A DNA stretch of 64,000 nucleotides. It comes from Motacilla alba alba. Taxonomy: Eukaryota; Chordata; Aves; Passeriformes; Motacillidae. The stretch is from the NCBI RefSeq assembly GCF_015832195.1, contig NC_052016.1:25379129-25443128 (forward strand), given 5' to 3'. Both the position numbers and the translations under genes were made by a program. Positions 1 to 11,726 of the stretch are shown here, piece after piece; within the stretch, counting starts at the first letter, position 1; the number at the start of each line of letters is the position of its first letter. The notes below the pieces were generated by a model, which saw only the letters and a program-made list of their open reading frames with translations, had not been told where the DNA came from and did not search any database.

Positions 1-370
1 GCATGAAGCTGTTAACTGATTCCCATAGTTATAATAAGGAATAAAAGTATTTTATGCCTACAAACATGCCCCTATGTTATGAAAAGTATGGATTGTCAAG
101 GATGGAAGAAGATCTGTATGAGAAGGGTGAAAACCCAGAAGCATGCAGGGATTTTCAGGTATAAAAGGGAAAACTACACTATATAGTCGATGGAAGGAAA
201 TTGTTACCTGTGAAGAGGGAGGTGAAGGCATAAGCTGCCTTGGAGGCAGATGACACAAGGACAGTTGGCCTCATGAGCAAACAAGAAAACCAAAAGAAAC
301 TTCACAACAATCTCATCCAAAACTTAGTGGACAAATGTGTAAACCCATTTGTTAATTTATTGTATGTATT

Positions 371-371
371 T

Positions 372-421
<50 letters not shown>

Positions 422-435
422 CGTGTGTGCGCGCT
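371..435. repeat. AT then TG microsatellite
   Basis: A short TA run (371-385) grades into about 21 TG units with a few CG interruptions at the 3' end. Confidence 0.95.
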
Positions 436-775
436 TTATCCTGACAGAATTTTCAGATGTCAAGCTAGTGTATGGCACCAGGAACCAATGGTGTATTGGA
501 AATGGCCAACATGCAGAACACGCACATCCTGAACACTACCTAAAAAAAAATTATCTAAAAGAGCAGCTGCCCAATACTTCTATAGCCAGCAGAGACTAGT
601 TTGTCTCCTTTGATTCTTCTAGGGAGCCTTGTTTGATCATATTTCCAGATATGCCAGGTGCCTAAATTGAGACTGAAGGTTTCTACATTAGGAAAAACTG
701 CAGCTACAACAAATAGAAAGATGTTAATGTCACTAATGCTTTTCCACTCTTTTTGGAAAAAGTCAGTTTTTATAA

Positions 776-793
776 GTAATAATAATAATAATG
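776..793. repeat. AAT trinucleotide repeat
   Basis: About five AAT units. Confidence 0.85.
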
Positions 794-2149
794 GGAAAAG
801 CTTATCTCCAGTCCTCAAGGAATGGAGTTAGAATTTTTATGCAGATTTTTCATCTTCACATGACTTATGAAGTGGTGGAAAATTATGCACTGTCTCACTG
901 CATTATCATAAAGCACATTTATAACGGTTTAGTTTGAATGACGAATTTGACATTTCTTGACATCTTTGACATCTCTGTTATTAAGATTTAAAAAACTGCA
1001 AAACCTAAACCAAAATCAAAAAAAGAGATAAAATAAATGATGTGAAGCAAGCAAAACAGTGCAATTAGATGTACTGTTTAAGGAGACAGTATATTCATTG
1101 AAGCAATGAAATTATGTTGCTTGAAGAGAATATAAATATTTTCCCATTAACCTGCCATTTCTTTAGCTGTTATTAACATTCAGAAGGATTTAGGCAAAGA
1201 AGCATGGGAGCTGTTTTGAGATCTTCAGTGTCATGGAGGAGTCTTCAGAGCTGTACACCAGTAGGGGATGCCAAAAGAAAATATAAAAGACAAGCTCATC
1301 TTGTCCCATGAGCATATACCTCAAGGTATTTCAGAGCTTGGTCTTTGAATTCTAAAGTCAGAAGGCTGAAAAAAAAAGTATTAGTAGGAAAAAAAATCAC
1401 AGAATAATCCCTACAATGTAGTGATTACTAATCAAGATACAGTAAAACTTTGTAATGGAAGAAGCAGACTACTTTATTGGTATGCAAGTAGTGCTCTGAA
1501 AAATTTGAAGATAATAGGACTGTTCCACATAATAAATAGTGGGGTTGTAAAGAATCAGTCAATATGTATCACCACAGGAAAAATATCCTTTTATTTTTTT
1601 CTTTAAAGAAGTATCGAGGTTTGTATTTATGAGTTTAAGCCATCACAAGTATATATTAATTCATTGACATTTATCTCTGAGTTTGGCAATTAGTTTATAG
1701 GTTCCCCTATGATTTATGATTTATTATTTATAGCATATCACTTCTAATACATTTTTCTGATTTAAGTTCTATTTATACACCGTGTGGTAATTAAAACAAT
1801 GACTTTTATTAAATGACGTATTAGGTTGAAATGTCATTTTGCTTTATGAATTCATATTGACTTATTTGTTGTTTTTAACATACTTTTTTTTTGCAGCATT
1901 AGCATTCTGTGATGCAGTGGCATTAAAGTAACAGAGGTAGGCAGGCATTCAACCAAGGACTTCAGTCGTATGATGCTCAAAATTGTGAAATGTAACCGCT
2001 CAGTTCCAGCAGTAAAATTTACAATGCAGATGATTGAGTTTGCATATACTGTGATTTCCATAAATGTCTTTGAATACTGCAGTACTCCACATGGAAAACA
2101 GAAAATAAGAAAGGGATAGACTCAAGTGGGTTGCCTAAATGGAACTGTC

Positions 2150-2405
2150 ATGGTCTGGGAATCCCAAGACATGAAGGATGGGAACCCATTAGAACAAATC
2201 CAGAGGAGGCCTCAAGGGTGATCCAAGGTCTGGAACGCCTCTCCTATGAAGGTAGGTTGAGAGAGCTGGGTCCGTTCAGCCTGGAGAAGAGAAGACATTG
2301 AGGAGAACTTACAGCGCTCTTCAAGTATTTAAAGGGGGTCTACAAGAAATCTAGAAAGGAACTTTTTCCAAATGCATGTAGTGGCAGAACAACCGGGAAC
2401 ATCTA
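2150..2405 (+). mobile_element. CR1 3' fragment
   Basis: Reads as the CR1 ORF2 C-terminus at nucleotide level: ERLSYEGRLRELG-like, then LEKRR and LQVFKGG-like. It is diverged and lacks the canonical CR1 3' terminus. Confidence 0.7.
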
Positions 2406-5400
2406 GCAAATTACAGATCCATCTACTTTCTATTGATCTTGTAAGACTAATCATCCCAGGTAGCATTTACACCGCTAAAAGTTAGGAGAGTTTGAGAGAA
2501 GATGCAGCCACAAAGAAAAGACAGCTTTGGGAAAGAACGTAAATGAAGAAAATGAACTGGCCTCCATATGTATATATTGCACAGCTATGTTCACTATGGC
2601 TTGATTTGTTCAGCAGAGAGCTTTTTTTAGTGTCAACTGACACTTTTTATGGCTTGTAACTTAGGTTGCAGTGCTGTGGTAGTCACATCTTGGAGTCATA
2701 AATACTTTGCAGAGAATGACGTACCTGACTTTGACAGAATAGGGTACTGTTCACCTTGACACTTCATCTGCCTCACATATATGTGTCCTGATACTGCCTT
2801 AAATTTAGCAGGGGAATCTGAAAATTACCAGGAAGTTGAAACAGATGAAAATGATGTGATTATACAAAGGACACCAAAAATATTTTTATGTTTTATGTAA
2901 TATGGTATATTTTCAGAAGTTTTAAAAAATATCTGTAACTAGCAATGATATTCTCTTCTGCAGTTCAACAGGCTACATTAAGTTTTTATTTCCATTGTTC
3001 AAATTCTATTTCTTCAAGAAACATGTTGATTACTTTGTATCTACAGGGTTATTTTTTTCTAATCATCTATTGCACAAATGGTAGTTGGTTGTGCTGCATT
3101 GCAGCATCAGTTCAGTGCATCAAAAATCTGTGGGTAACAGGGAGACAAGCCTCCAATCTTTAGGACTTCTGTTAGCTTTTATCATGTTTAATTTGCTTCA
3201 TAATTCATATTATTTTCTTTCTGATTTCTTAGAAGTTGATAGAGAAGAATACACAGACTACTTAAGTAATGAAAGTGCAGAACCATTCTTCTATACAAAT
3301 TAGTTGCTGAAAAAGTTAAATTTCTCTTTTTCTTAATGCTGTCTATCTCCCAGTTTCCAAACATACCCTCCATCAAGACGCTGGACATCTCCTTCATTTC
3401 ACCTCTATCTGCTGTTGTCAATTCACACTTTTCCTCCAATTAAGAACTCAAAAACCAGCATTTAAAAGAGTACCAGCTCCTGCTCTGTACAGGAGCATAC
3501 TGAAAATATTTCTGTTACAGTAGGAAATAAATAAATGAATAAATATGTATCTTATCTCATTTGCATGGCAACAAAGTCTTCTACCTGGGAAAAAAATACT
3601 ATCAAAATGTAAAATACATTCAAACAATTAGGTTAGTCAGGTAGAAAAGAAGAAGAGGTGCTGGAAACATCTTTTGATGAAAAGAATTTATATTCACTTT
3701 CACTGATTTCCTTCTGAAACACATTGAACTTGATTCTTCCTTTACATGTCAATTTGTCTACTCCAGAAGAAGCACAGCGGCACTCCTGTTCTGCAACGTC
3801 TCCAAAGTTAGGGGCTCTGAAGATATGCTATGGACTTTTCTAATGTCTTCTAGCCATTAGAAAGTTTAAATAATAATTTATTCCACTCTTTCTTATGTCG
3901 TTCACTACATATACAGGATGCAGGTTTTTGCATTTGCAGGAAGGTTGTATGGATTTGAAAAGTGTCCTCATACCAGAGCCACAACAACATTCTCATACCC
4001 TTTTTAATCATCTTCAAACAAAGCAATTCTCACAATAACCTAACTCATGAATGACTTGCAAGTGAGTTGAAGAAACACAGCAAAGATAAGTAGTCAAATG
4101 CAGAGAATTGTTTAGGGGCACCGTACCCTAATATTTTAAATTAGTAAGCATGGATGGTCCGCTTTTTTTCCCTTAGTTGACACAGAACCAGCAGTACTTT
4201 GCAGGAGGGTGTTTGGATTCAAGATGACACTGGCAACTAAGAGCATGGCTACATAGAAGGTGCTACTTTTAGACCAGAACATTCAACTACTTAAAGCAGA
4301 CAGGAGAATATCTGACTAGTGACAGCTCTGGTGGGAAGAGTCTGAGGATTATCCCGCAGGAACAACAGTAACACATTTCAATTTAAAAAAAACCATTAAT
4401 TTCAAAGGACCAAGCATCAGTAAAAATAAGAAGTCAAGTAAAGACATCCTAGTGCTCTTCTTAGCAGAAGCATGTTCTTCCATATGAGAGTATTTAGGTA
4501 AGGACAGTGCATTCATAAGGAAAGGTGTGCCAGTTAGAAAACCTGTAGAACAATCCAAGACAAATTTACACCATATGCATCCTCAAATGCAAAATGAAGA
4601 AATAATAATTTAAATCTACCATGGAATTAATTACATTTTATTTGTTATTTTCACTTCAGCTGCTAAAAATTATTTTTTAAGACTGAATTTTATGAATTCA
4701 GCAAAGCTATCTTTCTGAATGTCTTCATACCCATACTAAACACTGAGATGACAAAGAGAACAGCAGTGGGAGGAAACCTGGTCCATCTCCCCGTCCTTGT
4801 AGCTTTAGGCCAGTGAGTGATTTGAATTTGGTCACTTCATTTGAGATAAGCAGCTTTACCAAGAGAGAATATTATCCAGCCTTTATCTTTCCTCTTGGAG
4901 CTGTTCCACTTTGTATTCATAAATTCTTGACTCAGTTGGTGAGAAACAATGGCATTACAGCCATGGATGCTAGAGTGCACTGATGGGAAAAGAAGTTTTC
5001 ATGTTCAGGTCCTTGCTTCAGTAAATATTCCAAATTCATCAGAAGGTAAGTTCAAAGACCAGTAATCCCCACTCAGATGACCTAATTAGAATAGTCTGTA
5101 TGCATAAGAGACATCAAGCAGGTGCTCTCAGCTGTTAGGGGAATACCCAGCCAGTACATTATTGTCTAGTTAGGAGGCAGTAATTTCTGAAATAATTTAA
5201 TTTTTTATATTGCAAGTGAATGGTCAATAAATTTTATTACCGGATAAGGTAAAATAATGTCTTCTGCATCCTTTCAGAGGGGAAGGCTACCTGGATCTAA
5301 AGATGCTTAGCTCCATGACAGGATGCTCTGTCTTAAAAGGGAACTCTATTTTTGTCCTTTTGGATTGCTTCCCCAGCTTTTCACTCAGTCTTCAGGTACC

Positions 5401-5483
5401 TGTTAATGTGTCCTATTATCCCATGCAAATTTTTATGGGCATAGTCACTGAATTGGTAAATATTGCATTAAGTCCACAGGCCC
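2406..5483. other. Intergenic, no gene seen
   Basis: AT-rich sequence between two CR1 fragments, with no exon-like or repeat signal that I recognise. Confidence 0.7.
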
Positions 5484-6210
5484 TGTTGAGATGGATCCAC
5501 AGGTCTCAAGGGTGTTAGCAGATGTTTTTCTGAGGCCAGTCTTAATAATGTTTGATGGACCGTGCTGACTGAGGAAAATGCCCAAAGACTGGATGAAAGC
5601 AAATGTCACCCATCTTCAAGAAAGGCAACTAGGAAGACTCAAAAAAGTACAGCCAGCCTCATTTTTATCCCCAGGAAGTTTATGGAGCAGCTATCCCTGG
5701 AAAACACTGCCAGGCACATTAAGGAGGAGAAAATAATGTAGTCAGCATGGATTTACCAGGGGAAATTCATGCTTGACAACTTTTTAAACTCCTCTGATGA
5801 ATCAACTTGCCTTGTAGTTGAAGGGAGTATAGTCTACCTGGGCTTCAGGGAGGTTTTTGACATTTATCTACATAGCAGCTCACATACATACCAGAAGGAA
5901 TAGTGCAAAGAGGAGGGAACCAGTGTCTTTTCAATGATGCTCAGTGAAAAGACAAGAGGCAGTGGGTACACACTGAAATACAGGAGATTGCCTCTGAACA
6001 TCACAAACTGATTTTTTACTGTGAGGGTGACTGAACCATGGCACAGACTGCCCAGAAAGACTGTGGAGTCTCAATCTTTGAAGACATTGAAAGGATGCCC
6101 AGATATGATCCTGGGCAACAGGCTCTAGGTATCCTGGTTTAAACAAGGAGGTGTGACCTGATGAGCCTCACAGACCCCTTCTACCCTCATTCATTCTGTG
6201 ATAGTGAATT
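5484..6210 (+). mobile_element. CR1 fragment, internally rearranged
   Basis: 5484-5870 matches the CR1 RT region (the PEDW-like, VTPIFKKG-like and SMDLPGEIHA-like stretch). It then jumps at about 5870-5930 to the ORF2 C-terminal and 3' UTR region (about 5930-6210), ending at CATTCTGTGATAGTGAATT. Much of the RT C-terminal half is missing. Confidence 0.75.
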
Positions 6211-9200
6211 CTCTTAGAGATGCATTTCAAGGACTGGCATTACAAATTTCTGTGCAGAGAGAGATCCAAATGGACATGGCATTTAAGTTCCTCAAGTAGT
6301 GTTCAAGAAGAATGTAAAACTCTGGGATAATTGTCTCTTCCATAACTGAATCCCTTTCATGGGAAAATTCCCCAGGTATATAAAGATCTTCTGATACACA
6401 TGCTTAAGACTGACACTGGCTGAGCAAATTTCTCCCTATGTGTGTCTAAGACCAGTTAGGATCTTCACTGAAAGTGTTGTCAGCATCGGCATAGAAGCTA
6501 TATTGTTAAAAAGTGACAACTTACATCATAATGGCAAATATTGGTCCACAAAATATATCAATGTATGGGAATTATCTACTTGTGTTCAAAATAAAAATAA
6601 AGAATTGGTATTTACTTAACAATTTCATTGCAATATTCATAAGGGAAGAAAAAGACCTAAGTCCTTAACTTTCTTAACTCTGATAAAGGTTTTAAAAATT
6701 CCTTGTAAAAAATTCATAATTATCGGACTATGAAACAATTATAGTTGGGAAAAAAGTTATAAAATTGTGTATAAAGTGGCAATGAAGCCACGAAAATAGG
6801 AAGGAAACAAAAATAGAGAAAAAGAGTGAGCTTGAGTGTGCAAGCTAGTTCTAGAAGTAGTCTAGAAAACTAGACCCAAGTTGAATTTTAAATGTATTCA
6901 TGCACTTTATTCAGTAACTGGTCAATGTAAAACCCAATCCTTCTGTACAACTTCTCCCAGCAACAAAAACTCCAACAGGTTGACACCACCATCGTGCCTG
7001 TCCCAGACGTATTTAAAAGAGAAATAAGGATTTTCTTGAAAATCTATTTGTATAAAAGTTGCAAGACATTGGAGAGATTCTCCACATTCCCATTCCTCCA
7101 TGTGGCTTGAAAGTATATTTGATAAAATGTGCAGCAAAACATATGATTTATAATGTAAAGTAAAATGGATGATTTGAGAATTGATCTCTTGTTGATATTA
7201 AACTTCATATCCACTCTTTGTGAAGTTTCTAAAAAAAATTATGGAGCTGAGGCATGAATCTGCCACTACAAGTGTTAAGCAAATATATGCACTCCCCTTT
7301 ACACACCCCCCCTTGCACACACACCTAGGCACACACAGAGATCAGCATAGCAGATCATTAACACCTTGGAAAAGACTGAAATGCTAAATACCTCTCTTCC
7401 TGGGCAAAATATTTGGTACAATAATTCAAATATCTGGTACAAAAATTCTGTTTAATATCTACCTCATATTTAAAACACAGCTTTTAATTTAATTATATTT
7501 GCAGAATATTTTAATTTCATTTGTTTCTTTAAAATTACTGAATTCTCACGTGCTGTATGTCTAGGAATATTTTCTTCTAAAAATAGAAAAAATTAGATGA
7601 TACATTTTCAGAATAAAACATTGGTTTATACAGTTTTAAACCATCATGATATGGAAGAATTTATTTGTACCTCTCTAAGGTGGAGTAAGTATTTTAATCA
7701 CAGATAATTTACAATGAAATACTTGACATTTTTAAGATGATTGCAAAAAAATTTGATCCTCATTGCTTAATCATTGTAAACATTAATTTTTCAGCTAATG
7801 GAAAGTGCGTGTAGTATATCTACATTAGTTAAAACACCAATTCCTACTAATGGCCAGGGTGAACTACAGGAAATAATGTCCTGAATGATATTTTGCTTCT
7901 TCTTTGGCACTTCATGAAGTCCTAACATGATGAAGTGTTGAAATACAGAGATTTTCTCTTAGATAGTGTTCCATGTTGAAACCCATGCCATGTATTTTAT
8001 GTTGTGATTCTTATCTATTTTAAAATTTGACATCTTCTGCATAGTTTCCATTAACCTTTCTGTTACAGTAGTGAAAATCACAGATAAATGCCATTTTGTA
8101 CAACTTTAAATTTACCCCAAGAGCTGAGAGAAAACTTGTTCCTGTACTTAAATCTGAGTTTCTTCTATATTCAAACTTTGTTTTTCTACCATCAAGAGTC
8201 TCATTTGTTGCTGCTCAAAGCCCCAGCCCACCCTACCCTGAATACTTTCAGGGATGGGACATCCACAACTTCTCTGGGCAACCCGTTCCAGTGTTCCAGC
8301 ACCCCCACAGTAAAAAATGTCTTCCTTTTATCTAATATACGTCAGAAATAATAAATCTAGGTATATAAACTTTGAGGAAAGGTTTGAAATTATTTTTATT
8401 TGAAACACATTTTACATGAACAATAATTTATAGATTACTGAAATATGTTTATGGCCATTTGAGCTTGACACTTTTTGAAAAAGTGCATGGAATTTAAAAT
8501 TAAAACCAGTAAAATTAAAAACTTCTTGCAATTTCCTTTTTCTTCTGATATTCAAAATTGCATATGTCAAATATCTGTATGTGCTTCACACAAATCTCTC
8601 AGGCACTCTCAGAAAAAAGTTTTTGTTTCAGACTAAATTGCGGTATATGTGGAACACTAGTACTAGTGCAGGTTTTTTGGGGCGTAGGGGGAACACCTTC
8701 TCATTGGATTTGTGTGCACAATACATTTATCCAAACTGGAAGATTCATCCCAGGTGTGTTATATTCATCATTCTTATTGCACCAGGCCTCAAGATTCTGT
8801 GAAAAGTATCCTGTGGACCTTTTGTACTCGATCCTAAATGTCAGGTTCTGCATTCTGCCATCTGTCTAGCTTTCCTGTTTGATGCAGCTTCTGAGAGGTA
8901 TTTTCAGAATTGAGGACTACCTGCAAGAATGATGTTAAATACATGCATTTTACTCCCTGGTTAATGCAAAAGTATTTTTCCTTTGCAGCACAATAATAAT
9001 AGGAAAATAATGATGGTAGATTCAATTCTTATAGTAATACAAAGAGGACTGTTATCATTGTTAGAAACCAAGCAAGTCATATTTACTGCACATGCAGTAC
9101 AACCGCTAATGCAAATTACCCTGTAAATTCAAAATGAATCTGGATCGTAGGAGTGGATTGAATGTTTCTATTGATATTTTGCTTAAACCAGAAAATTTAT

Positions 9201-11084
9201 TCTTTTGACAGCCAACTCATAATTGCAACCTAACTTTCAACTACTGCTTTCAGACATGTAGTTGAAACATGTCTGTTTATAAAACAGTACAGCACAATAT
9301 CAGACCAGGTCATACACATTCAAAAGAAAAAAAAAGATCAAAGGACAGATTCATTCATATCTGCAAGCCCCCAAGAGTGTACAGGTCAAATCTCCCCAGA
9401 AAACTAGGCTGGTGGCATAAATTCTCTATGTTGGCACCAGCAGAAGCAGCTGCTATCTTTATAGGATGCAATCTTGCTTACATCGCCCTTCAGAGCAATC
9501 TTCTGTACCCCTGCCCAATACACCTTCTGCCCTATTCCTTGGGCTTCACATTTGCATTTCTACAGAGTCCTGCAAACTGACTCAAAGGTCAGGCGATTCC
9601 CAAAATTTAGAAATGTTGTGTTAAGTTTATTTATTTCATATTTCATCCCATCTAGGCATCCTGTAACTTTCTGAAGTGAAATATGTTGAGTATGTCACAT
9701 GCATTTTGCATGTTAGTTCTCCTTCACATCAAAACATCTCACAGACCCCTGTGATGCCTCACTGCAAAAATATGTAAAGCTGCAAAGAGTGGTTGCGGGA
9801 AGTTAGAACAGGCAGAAAACTATGTAAACAATCTAACAATAGAGCCTTGAATTTCTGAATATAATTGCACCATGCAAGGTCAAAATGTAATATTTAAATT
9901 ACTTTCATATAATAATGAGTGTGGGGAAGAGATAATCCAGATAGGCTTTTTTTTCTTTTTTAACAGTTCCAGGAAAAAAATAGTCTTAACTTGGAAGTAT
10001 AGCATTAAATATTTTCATACAGCATGAGTTCTCATCACCTAATAATATGATTTGTATAACTGAATTGGAAACCAAGAAATAAACTAAGAATAATATTCAA
10101 GCTATAAAAGATGTGAGTTTTTTCTTACAGTTTAAAATTTTCTTTGTATTTCAGATTAAAAATATTAGGCAGCTAAATGGTCACCCATTATTTTAAAAAG
10201 CATCTGGACATAAAAAATAGATAAATTTCTGCAGGATTTGGATGTCAGATATTCCTGAAAAGCTTTATTTCACTGCTTCCCAACCCTGATTCAATCCACT
10301 TAAACGCAGCTGTATTTCAGATGCTCAGTGAAACTGTCCATGTAATGCACATAGTTTACAAATAATCTGCAGGAAAAGCTAGGTACATTTGAAGATCTTT
10401 TTCGGTAAATGACATTTAAATTATTTGTACAAACACACAGATGGGATTTCTGCTGTCTTCTTCAGGCCACTTCCTCCAGAGACCTCTCCATTACCTCTCT
10501 ATAGTTCTACTCTTCTGATGATCCAAAGTCAGCACAGGGATTGTCCAACTGCATGTAATTACTGTGTGCTATAGCTGCACACTGAGGGCTTCTGTGTGCG
10601 GCATCACGTGAGCCGTACCAATGTCGCCCTGTCGGTAGGAACTGAGTGAGCTCAGCTGGCTGACAGCGGGACCTTAAGGGACAAGATTGTGCACTGATTT
10701 TGTAATACAAATTAGGTACTAAGAAGGAGGCTGGAGGATTTAAATATTTCTGCCTCCAGCTTAAGCAACACTAAATCTCGGTCTTTATCTGAAAAACTAG
10801 GTGAATTAACCCATTTGGAGTTCGTATGCCAGAAATGTCAGTAACACACTAAGAACTGTCAAAAGAGTAACAATTCCAATCATTACTTTATAAAAACAAT
10901 TGATTTGAAGAAGTCAGGAAGAAGGATGAAACATGCAAATATCCTACCCTGAGAATCATTCTGTTGATTTACACAGGTTTCTTATTATATTCCGATGTAA
11001 TGCATTGGACATGTGTGCTTGTGATGACACAAATACTTGCAAAGCTTACCAGATAAACCATGTTCTCTTCAAACAGCAAAACAT
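6211..11084. other. Intergenic, no gene seen
   Basis: AT-rich. Apart from the CR1 piece at 8200-8342 nothing was recognised. ORFs at 8558-8869 and 9269-9580 have no familiar motif. Confidence 0.65.
8200..8342 (-). mobile_element. CR1 3' fragment
   Basis: The plus strand reads the reverse complement of a CR1 3' segment: CAGGGATGGGACATCCAC, then TCTCTGGGCAACCCGTTCCA and GTGTTCCAGCACCC. The fragment is short and diverged. Confidence 0.75.
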
Positions 11085-11168
11085 TTCTTTATGGTTGGAT
11101 TTGCTAAGTACATCTAGACTCAATGTTCTTAAAGGTCTTTTCCAACCAAAGTGATTCTATAATTCTCT
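11085..11168 (+). mobile_element. CR1 3' terminal fragment
   Basis: Ends with TTCTTAAAGGTCTTTTCCAA, then TGATTCTATAATTCTCT, a diverged CR1 3' end. It abuts the LTR-like element that starts at 11186. Confidence 0.6.
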
Positions 11169-11185
11169 AAGTTGCACATCCTGCT

Positions 11186-11726
11186 TGTCCTGGTTTAGGG
11201 CAAATTTGGGAGAAAACCTCCAAAAGGGGCCCCCCCCAGAAAAGCCCACCCACACAGCCCCTCCCCCCAACTGGTTTGGGAAAAATCTCCTCAGAGAGAA
11301 GTGGAAAGAACCTGTTTATTTAACAGGCAAAGCACTCCCCAGCACAAAAAAAAAAAAAAAAAAAAAAAAGAACAATACCAGGTGACAAAACTTATTTGCT
11401 GCTATGAAGAGATGACACATTCAGAAAGTCTCTCCTGTGGGTGGTCGCTCTGTTATCAGTCCCTCTGGCACTCTACTGCCCAGAGTAGGCCCTGGTGGCC
11501 ACAGAGTGCGAGCTCTTGGCGCTCCCCAGGCCCCAGCCCAGAGCAGGTTTGAATGGTTCCAAGAAAAGGGAAAGAAAAAAACCAGTCCATGGAAAATTTC
11601 TCTGCCTCAGCTAGCGAAACTAACTAAAAAGCAAAGGAGCTCAAAATATATAAAAGTTATTTATAGACTGTAAAATCTTACATAATTTTCTAAGTGCCTG
11701 CAGATCACTTGCCTTGCTCCTGAACA
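11186..11726 (-). mobile_element. Probable solo LTR of an endogenous retrovirus (minus orientation)
   Basis: On the minus strand the element would run from TGTTCAGG at 11726 to CTAAACCAGGACA at 11186, with TG...CA ends. It has an AATAAA at 11315-11320 and a TATA-like stretch near 11645-11655, in proper LTR order. The 4-bp TGCT at 11182-11185 is repeated at 11727-11730. The 11186 end is the surer one: this GTTTAGGGCAAATTTGG text is familiar from songbird LTRs. The other boundary is tentative. An A run of about 24 lies inside. Confidence 0.5.
11346..11369. repeat. Poly-A run inside the LTR-like element
   Basis: An uninterrupted run of about 24 A, 26 bp beyond the AATAAA of the minus-oriented LTR. 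Confidence 0.9.

Larger units (their letters stand above)
1..2149. other. Intergenic, no gene seen
   Basis: AT-rich unique sequence with the TG and AAT microsatellites noted. The ORFs are short and look random. Confidence 0.7.
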
